Shown piece by piece: positions 25,401-34,200 of a stretch of 64,000 nt of DNA. The notes beneath the pieces were generated by a model. That model did no database searches and was not told where the DNA came from. It saw only the letters and a list, made by a program, of their open reading frames with translations. The position numbers were made by a program, and so were the translations under genes. The DNA is from Cylindrospermum stagnale PCC 7417. GTDB lineage: Bacteria > Cyanobacteriota > Cyanobacteriia > Cyanobacteriales > Nostocaceae. How positions within the stretch are numbered: position 1 is the first letter of the stretch; every line of letters begins with the position of its first letter. Location of the stretch: contig NC_019757.1 of the NCBI RefSeq assembly GCF_000317535.1, positions 409,001 through 473,000 on the forward strand, written 5' to 3'.

Positions 25401-27092
25401 CTACTTAGCGGTACTTGGTTTGAGAGCTAGCAACATCTCAACTTGAGTGGTGGATTTATCGGGGCTAACAGCGGTAACACCAAAACCCCGGATAGAACCC
25501 AAGATCACACTGGTTTGTGGCGCTATGGGTTGAGTTTGCGCGGCAAAACGATTAATCAAGGTGACGGCTTTCTCCATATCAAGGTAGAAGTAGCCTCCAT
25601 TGGGCTGTTGCAATGAACCAGTGACGGTTTTGAAGTTGTCGCTATTATCAAGAGATTGACTCTTGCGGTCTGCTAGAGCTTCAGCAAGGGGGCCACCAAG
25701 GGCGAGAAAGACGGTATCTTGATCTAGCCAACCATGTGCTAATAAAGCTCCTTGTTGGGGGATTTGCCATTCAGTAATGTTTTTACCGCCAATAGTTCTT
25801 TGGGTGATGCTCAGGGATTGCTTTTTGGCTAGGTCATCTAGTTTAGTGAAGGTGGCTTCTGCTGTTTTGCGATCGCTTGTGTCAAATACTAAAGCTCCCC
25901 CAAAACCAACATTTGCCAACACACCCTGACTAGATTGCACAGCACCAAAGGCAAATTCTCCATTCATCCAGCTAAAAATATCTTTATCTAAGTCAATATT
26001 GACTGATTTTAGTGGTGTGCGAAGCTGTTCAATGCCCTGCTTAAATTCAGGATAATCTTTTGACTGCTCTGTGATGGTTTGCCAGGTACGGCTGATACCC
26101 TGTCCGCTAATGAGAGCAATCGTCTCAGTGGGAAACTGCCCGACTATTTTAGCGGGAGTGGTTTGATACTGAAATTTGTTCAGTTGCGGATCTAAATTGG
26201 CGATCGCTTTTAATCGTAGTCCGGCATCATCAACACCAATACCCGCCACCATCGATTTCACCTGCTTCAGTTGCGTCAGGGTTTGCGGGGGTAACGGCGA
26301 CGCCTGGGGATTCAGGGATGCCAATTGCTTGACCATGTTCCCATAGTCAGGTATGTAGATTTGAGCGATCGTATTTTTGACGTCCACGCCTTTGCTGAGA
26401 ATACTGCTTGCACCTTCAATGCTGGCAAAAGAAGCTTCCCCTTTAAAGGTGTCAACTGCCTGATAAACAGCTTGCTTGGACGGAGCTAATACCAAATGGC
26501 TATTATCCAAAACTACGGTATATGTTGGTTTGCCCTTGCCTGTAGTTTCGACAACTTTTTGACCTTTGTAGTCGGACTCTTGGGTTTTAACGCCTTTTTG
26601 TCCCTTTAATTTGTTACCAAAATTTAACGCGCCGAGTTTGTCCTTAATTCCCACTACCAACAAGATATTCGGTTCCTGCTGTACCTTAATGGGTGCATTT
26701 GGTTGATCAGCAGGCGTCTTCAACTGTGCGGGTTGAGTTGGATTTGCTGGCAACACAGCAATCATTACCCCACCAACCCAAGGTTTTATGTCTTTTTCGT
26801 AAGATATTTGACTGTCTTTCAATAGGTTTTTATCGAAGTCTTGTAGACCTTTTGCCACTAACTGTTGCGCTTCTGGAGTGCCAAACTGCTGTAACTTCGC
26901 CCAGGGTTGCGAGTCAGTAGTAATGTAAGTGGCGATCAATGCTGTGGAAGGTACTACTTTAGCACTGCTCAGAGCACTGGAACTATCTCCAGATGGCCCC
27001 CCTTTCAAATATATATAGGCAGCTACACTTCCTGCCACAACTAGAGCAGCGCCAACAGCAGGAATTAAAAACTTTGATTTAGTTTCAGGCAT
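25401..27092 (-). CDS. DUF3352 membrane-anchored protein
   Basis: 563 residues. An N-terminal transmembrane anchor lies at ~8-28 (FLIPAVGAALVVAGSVAAYIYL), then a Ser-rich linker and a large extracytoplasmic region. It matches the DUF3352 pattern common in cyanobacteria: VPSTALIATYITTDSQPWAKLQQFG near the start, repeated alpha/beta blocks with KGQKVVETTGKGKPTYTVVL and LVLAPSKQAVYQAVDTFKG, and FSWMNGEFAFGAV later. No catalytic motif is visible; function unknown. Probably periplasmic or lumenal. ATG start, single gene. Confidence 0.85.
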   Translation of the reverse strand: MPETKSKFLIPAVGAALVVAGSVAAYIYLKGGPSGDSSSALSSAKVVPSTALIATYITTDSQPWAKLQQFGTPEAQQLVAKGLQDFDKNLLKDSQISYEKDIKPWVGGVMIAVLPANPTQPAQLKTPADQPNAPIKVQQEPNILLVVGIKDKLGALNFGNKLKGQKGVKTQESDYKGQKVVETTGKGKPTYTVVLDNSHLVLAPSKQAVYQAVDTFKGEASFASIEGASSILSKGVDVKNTIAQIYIPDYGNMVKQLASLNPQASPLPPQTLTQLKQVKSMVAGIGVDDAGLRLKAIANLDPQLNKFQYQTTPAKIVGQFPTETIALISGQGISRTWQTITEQSKDYPEFKQGIEQLRTPLKSVNIDLDKDIFSWMNGEFAFGAVQSSQGVLANVGFGGALVFDTSDRKTAEATFTKLDDLAKKQSLSITQRTIGGKNITEWQIPQQGALLAHGWLDQDTVFLALGGPLAEALADRKSQSLDNSDNFKTVTGSLQQPNGGYFYLDMEKAVTLINRFAAQTQPIAPQTSVILGSIRGFGVTAVSPDKSTTQVEMLLALKPSTAK

Positions 27093-27603
27093 TGTTATTA
27101 TCTTTTTTTCCGCAAATTGTTACCGAGGCAGATACAAGGGTCATTGTAGAGTTTTTTGATTTAATCACAATCTCGAGTAATTTATCGGTAATTACTGAAA
27201 ATTCCAGTATTTTTACACAGGCACTATTCGTAATTCCTCTAAAAAATACTTCAACGGCATCAGGGGCAAATCCGCAAATGAGATATTTTTCTTCTGGAAA
27301 AAATAGTCTGCTTGACAGTGACAAGCTATTCTAAGCTATAGGAATAGTTGGTAGTATTTGTACTTAAAAGGCATCGATCGCGGCGCAAGAAACTCTTGAC
27401 ACGATGACAAAAGAGTGCAGATTATCAGATGACATTCAGGGGAAGCAGATGTGGGAGCAAGATGGGGAAATTGATGCAAATTCCCAACCCCAGAGGGGAA
27501 TACTGCCAAATTGCCATATTTTTTGGGAAATATACCCAAAATCTCTATTTTTCTGAACTACAGCCAGCTAGACTTTTCAGAATTACAAGTTCATTAAGGA
27601 TCT

Positions 27604-30195
27604 ATGTCGCAGTCTTATTTTGATACAGAGAATAACGGCCACAAACCTTTTGAGTTACCAGGGGCAAAACCACACTACAACCCTGATCGCCCCGGACAAG
27701 TAGAGCATATTTTTCTTGACCTCAGCTTAGATATTCCCAACCAAAGTTATCACGGCAGTTGCCGCATTCGTCTATTGCCTATTCGCAATGGTCTGGAACG
27801 GTTAATTTTGGATGCTGTTAACTTGAATATCCAGTCTGTGGAAGTGGACGAGGTGCAGCAGAAGTTTGACTATGACGGAGAACAGCTAACCATCCAACTT
27901 TCGCAACCAACACAGATTGGTAAACAGTTGTTAATAGCGATCGCTTATTCAGTAGAAAAACCGCAACGCGGTCTTTACTTTATTCAACCTGACAAACACT
28001 ACCCCAACAAGCCCACCCAAGTCTGGACTCAAGGAGAAGACGAAGACTCTCGCTTCTGGTTCCCCTGCTTTGACTACCCAGGACAATTGTCTACTTCCGA
28101 AATTCGCGTTAGTGTCCCCAAACCCTTGGTGGCTATTTCTAACGGCGAACTGATTGACACAGCAGAAGATGGCGATCGCCAAATTTACCATTGGTTACAG
28201 CAGCAAATTCATCCTACCTACTTGATGACTCTGGCGGTAGGAGACTTTGCCGAAATTCGGGATGAGTGGCTTGGGTTACCCGTTACCTACTACGTAGAAA
28301 AAGGACGGGAAAAAGATGCCAAGCGCAGCATGGGCAAAACTCCGAGGATGATCGAATTTCTGAGTCAAAAGTATGGTTATGCCTACCCTTACCCCAAGTA
28401 CGCCCAAGTTTGCGTCAACGACTTCATCTTTGGGGGTATGGAAAACACCTCCACCACCCTGTTAAGCGATCGCTGTTTACTTGACGAACGAGCAATATTA
28501 GATAACCGCAGCACCGAAAGTTTAGTTGTTCACGAACTAGCGCATCAGTGGTTTGGCGATTTAGTCGTAATTAAGCATTGGTCTCATGCTTGGATTAAAG
28601 AAGGCATGGCTTCTTACTCTGAAGTAATGTGGACAGAACAGGAATATGGGGCACAGGAAGCCGCTTACTATCGGTTATTAGAAGCCCGGAGTTACATTAA
28701 CGAAGATAGTAACCGCTACCGCCGACCGATGGTAACTCATATTTACCGAGAAGCCATCGAACTTTACGATCGCCACATCTACGAAAAAGGATCTTGTGTT
28801 TATCACATGATTCGGGCAGAATTAGGAGACGAATTATTTTGGCCAGCAATCCACACATTTGTCCAAGATAACGCCCACAAAACCGTCGAAACAGTAGACC
28901 TACTCCGGGCGATTGAAAAAGCAACTGGGCGTAATCTCACCTTCCTCTTCGACCAATATGTTTATCGTGGCGGCCATCCCGATTTTCAAGTGGCTTACTC
29001 TTGGGATGGGGATGCTAATTTAGCGAAAGTGACAGTAACTCAAACCCAAGCAAGTGCTGAAAAAAATGGTAATAAGGATTTATTCGACCTGAAAATTCCT
29101 ATCGGTTTTGGTTATCAGCCACAGAATTCAAAGTCTGAACTCAGCACTTTTAGTGTGCGGGTGAATGAACGCGAACAAAGCTTCTACTTCCCCCTAGCAG
29201 AAAAGCCTGATTTCATCAGCTTTGATGTTGGGAATAATTACCTAAAAACTGTCACCTTAGAATACCCATTACCGGAATTAAAAGCACAGTTAGAATTTGA
29301 CCCTAATCCGATTTCTCGCATCTATGCAGCAGTAGCTTTAGGGAAAAAAGGCGGCTTAGAAGCAACTAAAGCACTAGCAGCGGCATTACAAAATGATCCA
29401 TTCTGGGGTGTGCGCGTGGAAGTAGCAAAACAATTGGCAGAAATCAAATTAGATCAAGCCTTTGATAGCCTAATTCCTGGGTTAAAAGACGAAAATGCAC
29501 TTGTGCGGCGATCTGTGGTGGAAGTACTCGCGCAAATCAAAACCCATGAAAGCTATAAAGCCGTGAAAAACTTCGTCCAAGATGGTGATCCCAGCTATTA
29601 TGTAGAAGCTGCTGCTTGTCGGGCAATTGGGGCGATCGCATCTGCTAACTTAGAAGAAAAACCCAAGGAAGAAAAAGTCCTCAAGTTGCTAAAAACCGTT
29701 TTAGAAGAAAGGGCGGGTTGGAATGAAGTAGTACGCAGTGGGTCCATTGGCGGTTTAGCTGAACTTAAAACCTCAGAAGCAGCTTTAAATCTGTTACTTG
29801 AATATACCAAACTCGGCGTTCCGCAAATATTACGTTTAGCGGCAATTCGCGCTTTAGGCAAAATTTCTGTTGGGCAACTTCCGGTAAATTTAGAACGGAT
29901 TTTAGAACGATTAACAGAATTAGCCAAAGAAACCTTCTTTTTAACCCAAATAGCAGTGGTGACAGCATTAGGACAAATGGAAACCCCCAAAGCGGTGGGG
30001 ATTTTGCAATCTTTAGCTGCTCAAACACCAGATGGGCGTGTGCGTCGCTATGCTGAAGAAGAAACTACCAAAGTGCAAAAGAATATTGGCCCAGAAAAAA
30101 CTCTCCGTCAGTTGCGTGAAGAACTCGACCAACTAAAACAACAAAATCAGGGACTAAAAAGCCGCTTAGAAAATTTGGAGGCAAAATCAAAGTAG
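27604..30195 (+). CDS. pepN: M1 family aminopeptidase with HEAT-repeat C terminus
   Basis: 863 residues. The N-terminal beta domain is followed by the catalytic domain with the exopeptidase motif GGMEN (~277-281) and the zinc motif HELAHQWFGD (~308-317), with the third ligand Glu in WIKEGMASYSE (~335). Residues ~560-830 form HEAT-like helical repeats (NDPFWGVRVEVAKQLAEIK, DENALVRRSVVEVLAQI), and the last ~25 residues are a coiled coil. It removes N-terminal residues from peptides in the cytosol. AAGGATCT precedes the ATG. Single gene; followed immediately by a heptamer repeat array. The gene symbol is by family only. Confidence 0.93.
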   Translation: MSQSYFDTENNGHKPFELPGAKPHYNPDRPGQVEHIFLDLSLDIPNQSYHGSCRIRLLPIRNGLERLILDAVNLNIQSVEVDEVQQKFDYDGEQLTIQLSQPTQIGKQLLIAIAYSVEKPQRGLYFIQPDKHYPNKPTQVWTQGEDEDSRFWFPCFDYPGQLSTSEIRVSVPKPLVAISNGELIDTAEDGDRQIYHWLQQQIHPTYLMTLAVGDFAEIRDEWLGLPVTYYVEKGREKDAKRSMGKTPRMIEFLSQKYGYAYPYPKYAQVCVNDFIFGGMENTSTTLLSDRCLLDERAILDNRSTESLVVHELAHQWFGDLVVIKHWSHAWIKEGMASYSEVMWTEQEYGAQEAAYYRLLEARSYINEDSNRYRRPMVTHIYREAIELYDRHIYEKGSCVYHMIRAELGDELFWPAIHTFVQDNAHKTVETVDLLRAIEKATGRNLTFLFDQYVYRGGHPDFQVAYSWDGDANLAKVTVTQTQASAEKNGNKDLFDLKIPIGFGYQPQNSKSELSTFSVRVNEREQSFYFPLAEKPDFISFDVGNNYLKTVTLEYPLPELKAQLEFDPNPISRIYAAVALGKKGGLEATKALAAALQNDPFWGVRVEVAKQLAEIKLDQAFDSLIPGLKDENALVRRSVVEVLAQIKTHESYKAVKNFVQDGDPSYYVEAAACRAIGAIASANLEEKPKEEKVLKLLKTVLEERAGWNEVVRSGSIGGLAELKTSEAALNLLLEYTKLGVPQILRLAAIRALGKISVGQLPVNLERILERLTELAKETFFLTQIAVVTALGQMETPKAVGILQSLAAQTPDGRVRRYAEEETTKVQKNIGPEKTLRQLREELDQLKQQNQGLKSRLENLEAKSK

Positions 30196-30235
30196 GTAAT
30201 TGGTAATTGGTAATTGGTAATTGGTAATTGGTAAT
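30195..30235 (+). repeat. Heptanucleotide STRR (GGTAATT)x5
   Basis: Five perfect GGTAATT heptamers plus a partial sixth, starting at the last base of the aminopeptidase stop codon. Confidence 0.95.
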
Positions 30236-30424
30236 AGCTTTTTTTAAATTACCAATTAGATCAAGTCCGGCAAATTACTTTATATTCCCGTTTGCGGAGC
30301 GTGCCGTAGGCAAAGAACCCCAAAGAGCCGAACTCTGTGCTTTGTCTCCCCTCCCCGCAAGCCTACGGTGTACACACAAGTCTTCTAGAGTTGCCTCACA
30401 CCGTTTTGATCCCCCCAACCCACC

Positions 30425-30620
30425 TTAGAAAGGGGGGCAAGAAACTCTTACAGGACTTACGCTTTCATCATGAAGAAACAAACCGCAAAGGACGCAAAGG
30501 ACACAAAGAAAGAAGGGTTTGAGAGAGTTCTTGCGTAAGTCCTGTCTTAAAGTCCCCCTTGGAAAGGGGGATTTAGGGGGATCTCGATCAATTTTGAGAC
30601 TTTACAAACATCCTTTAAAG
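30425..30620 (+). repeat. Dispersed repeat unit interrupted by a MITE
   Basis: Flanking halves 'aaggggggcaagaaactctta' and 'tcttaaagtccccctt...gatctcgatcaattttgagactttacaaacatcct' match the region 46395-46558, where the corresponding junction is uninterrupted (in the opposite orientation for the first part). The interruption at 30451-30544 is a separate inverted-repeat element. The repeat ends with ACAAACATCCT, the same end as the elements at 46358 and 54298. Confidence 0.7.
30451..30544. mobile_element. 94-bp MITE with 5-bp target duplication
   Basis: Perfect 12-bp inverted ends CAGGACTTACGC (30451-30462) and GCGTAAGTCCTG (30533-30544), flanked on both sides by TCTTA (30446-30450 and 30545-30549). 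The interior is purine-rich (CGCAAAGGACGCAAAGGACA) and non-coding. A solitary related end, TAGGACTTACGCA, occurs at ~36811. Confidence 0.88.
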
Positions 30621-30624
30621 AAAA

Positions 30625-31233
30625 TTATTTACGGAAGCGCCGCTTCATAGCTGCGCCAAACCCCAGCCCCGTAAGTAAACCCAGCATAGTTGTGGGTTCG
30701 GGAACTGATTGGAGATCGGCGTTCGTTACTGTCAAGGTTGATGGGCCAATAGAATCATTCACATCAACAACACCAATGCCGATATTGTAATTACCCGCAT
30801 TAGTGAAGCTGTAGCTGAAAGGAGAGCTTGCTGTTAAAGTAGTGATGATGTTGTTAATCGTCACAAAAGCAACATCAGAGTCAGAGGGCGAAAAAGTATA
30901 GTTGAAACTGAAAACATCACCACTGTTTACAGCATAGGTTTTCTGGATGGCAGAACCAAAAACTGCATTTGGGATTGCGTCAACTATCGCATTATTCGGA
31001 ATACTTAAAAACTCTTCGAGAGAACCTGAACCACCACCAGTATTCACGGTAGGTTCAGTACCTGAATTGATAGTTGCTTGAGTTGGAGAATTAAGAGTGG
31101 CATCACCAATTTTGTTCCAAGTAGTTAGGTCAAGAGTGACGGCGTAGCTTGGGTTAGCAATAGTCAAAGTACCGAGACTTAATAAACTGCCAGTACCGAC
31201 GGTAAAAAATGAGTGTTTGATGTTAGTAAACAT
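30625..31233 (-). CDS. PEP-CTERM sorting-domain exported protein
   Basis: 202 residues. A signal peptide ends near NPSYA (~31), a beta-rich domain of unknown function follows (~32-170, Thr/Ser/Asn-rich), and the C terminus has the PEP-CTERM signal: VPEPTTMLGLL, a hydrophobic helix and the basic tail KRRFRK. In the exosortase system this tail is cleaved and the protein is delivered to the surface, usually in bacteria that make exopolysaccharide. The neighbouring large secreted repeat protein and the downstream polysaccharide genes fit a surface role. No exosortase gene is in the window. Confidence 0.88.
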   Translation of the reverse strand: MFTNIKHSFFTVGTGSLLSLGTLTIANPSYAVTLDLTTWNKIGDATLNSPTQATINSGTEPTVNTGGGSGSLEEFLSIPNNAIVDAIPNAVFGSAIQKTYAVNSGDVFSFNYTFSPSDSDVAFVTINNIITTLTASSPFSYSFTNAGNYNIGIGVVDVNDSIGPSTLTVTNADLQSVPEPTTMLGLLTGLGFGAAMKRRFRK

Positions 31234-31296
31234 GAAATCCTAATTGTGACTTGAATGAAGGTGAATAGCTTTTACTTGAGTCCTCACTACAAAGTT

Positions 31297-34200
31297 TTAG
31301 TTCGAGATGTTATTACCGAACACGAAGTTGTTGGAGTTGTTCATTTGAGTTGGGGTAACGTTGTCCAACTGAAGGAAGTTCTTGAAAATTGCCGAACCAA
31401 GAACACCATCGCGGTCTATCTGGAGAACGCTACTGTTAGCTGTACTTCCTAGTACGAACTTCACATAGCCATCAGCAATAGGGTCTGTACCGCCATAACC
31501 AATGTTAGTAAGTAGTTGACTGATGTCGATTTTGTCATCACCAACGCCAAAGTCAGCGATGCGTTGACCTACATCTTTGAGACTGTTGAAAACAAATACA
31601 TCATTTCCACCATTGCCTGTGAGAGTTTTAGCACCGGGTCCACCAATAATGACATCGTTCCCAGTAGTACCGATCAGGGGGTTATAACCATTACCTGTGA
31701 TGGGAGCTTCGGGAATAATCGTCACGTTACGAGTCACAACGCTACTATCTAAGCTGCCATCATTTACCTGAAAGCTGATAGTGCGGAGTATATTGTTGGG
31801 GATGTCGCTGCTGCTGGCATAAATAATTGAACGTAAAGCGGTTTGGTAATCTGCAACGGTGGCGCTTCCAGTTAAAGTTAATACACCAGTATTGGTGTTG
31901 TAACTGCCTGTAATCCCATTTTGGTTGGTGAAGTTGAGGTGATCTTGCCCCAATGTGAAGCCATTCGTAATGCTGACGGTGGCACTCACCAAATTAGCTG
32001 AATCTACATCACTGACGATAATTGCTGAGTCAATTGCTGTAGTATCATTCTCAACGTAAAATATGGCAGTGCTAGTGTTATTAATAATAACAGGCACGTC
32101 ATTTATAGGGTTGACAGTGATACTGGCACTACCATTAATCACCCCAAAAATGGAGATAAACACATCTCTTATGCCGTTAGTGTCACCACTCACCAGGTTG
32201 GAGGCATAAGAATCAAACACCACATAACGCCCATCGGTTGAGATGGATGAATCGTAGGAGCTACTATTTCCCTGAGTACCGTCTGAGGCTGTGGAGATGC
32301 GGGTGATGCTGTTGGTGGCTAAGTCTTTGACGAACACATCTTGTGTGTCGTTAGTGTCACCACTCACCAGGTTGGAGGCATAAGAATTAAACACCACATA
32401 ACGCCCATCGGCTGAGATGGCTGAATTGTAGGAGATACTATTCCCCTGAGTACCGTCTGAGGCTGTGGAGATGCGGGTGATGCTGTTGGTGGCTAAGTCT
32501 TTGACGAACACATCTGTTGTGCCGTTAGTGTCACCACTCACCAGGTTGGAGGCAGAAGACAGAAATACCACATAACGCCCATCGGCTGAGATGGCTGAAT
32601 TGTAGGAGCTACTATTCCCCTGAGTACCGTCTGAGGCTGTGGAGATGCGGGCGATGCTGTTGGTGGTTAAGTCTTTGACGAACACATCTGCGCTACCGTT
32701 AGTGTCGCCACTCACCAGGTTGGAGGCAGAAGACTGAAACAACACATAACGCCCATCGGCTGAGATGGCTGAATAGTAGGAGATATCATTCCCCTGAGTA
32801 CCGTCTGAGGCTGTGGAGATGCGGGTGATGCTGTTGGTGGTTAAGTCTTTGACGAACACATCTTGTGTGCCGTTAGTGTCACCACTCACCAGGTTGGAGG
32901 CATAAGACTGAAACAACGCATAACGCCCATCCGCTGAGATGGCTGGAGAGAAGGAGCCACCATTCCCCTGAGTACCGTCTGAGGCTGTGGAGATGCGGGT
33001 GATGCTGTTGGTGGTTAAGTCTTTGACGAACACATCTGCGCTACCGTTAGTGTCGCCACTCACCAGATTGGAGGCAGAAGACTGAAACAACACATAACGC
33101 CCATCGGCTGAGATGGCTGAATTGTAGGAGAAATTATTCCCCTGAGTGCCATCTGAGGCTGTGGAGATACGGGTGATGCTGTTGGTGGTTAAGTCTTTGA
33201 CGAACACATCTATGCTGCCGTTAGTGTCGCCACTCACCAGGTTGGAGGCATAAGAATCAAACGCCACATAGCGCCCATCCGCTGAGATGGATGGACTGAC
33301 GGAATTACCATTCCCCTGAGTGCCATCTGAGGCTGTGGAGATGCGGGTGATGATAGAACCATCAGACACAACGAAGTTAAAGCTATCGTTGGTGGTTTCA
33401 CTGCCATTGTGGATGTAGGTGACGCGGCTGTTGTTGATGTCATCCTGGCTAAATGTGCTGTTGATAGCTAAGTTAATGCCATTTAACTGCAATATGCCAT
33501 TTACAGGCAGTTCTTTTAGGGTATAGATGAGTTGATCATCGGTATTATCTACATCCGTTGTCTGTAGCATACTGTTGGTAACGATGATGGTGCTACCTTC
33601 GTTGACCGTGAAGTTCTGATTCACCAACACCGGGACATCGTTAACTGAAATGATGTTGACATTACGAGTTACAACGCTACTGTCTAAGCTGCCATCATTT
33701 ACCTGAAAGCTGATAGTGCGGAGTGTAGTGCTGGGGATCTCGCTGCTGTTGGTATAAGTAATTGAACGCAAAGCGGTTTGGTAATCTGCAACGGTGGCGC
33801 TTCCAGTTAAAGTCAATACACCAGTATTGCTGTTGTAACTGCCTGTAATCCCATTTTGGTTGGTGAAGTTAAGGTAATCTTGCCCCAATGTGAAGCCATT
33901 CGTAATGCTGACGGTGGCACTCACCAAATTAGCTGAATCTACATCACTGACGATAATTGCTGAGTCAATTACTGTAGTATCATTCTCGGCGTTGGCTAAA
34001 GTGTCACTGGTAAGAGTAACAATAGGAGCATCGTTAACATTGGTAACGCTAATGGTTAAGGGCTGTTCATAAGATAAGCCACCTTGGTCGATAGTTCGGA
34101 CGCGAACACTATAGCTATTCTTTGTTTCGTAGTCGAAAACTGCATTAGTTTTGATTTGATTACCAACTATGGTGAATAAATTGTTATCTGTTGCACCTGT

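Noticed and set aside
27085-27334. Two overlapping ~80-codon frames upstream of the DUF3352 gene, one per strand
   Set aside because: Both cover the AT-rich promoter region; neither has a ribosome site or recognisable pattern, and they overlap each other almost fully.
30228-30522. Two ~60-codon frames after the aminopeptidase gene
   Set aside because: They run through the dispersed repeat and the MITE and end arbitrarily within them.
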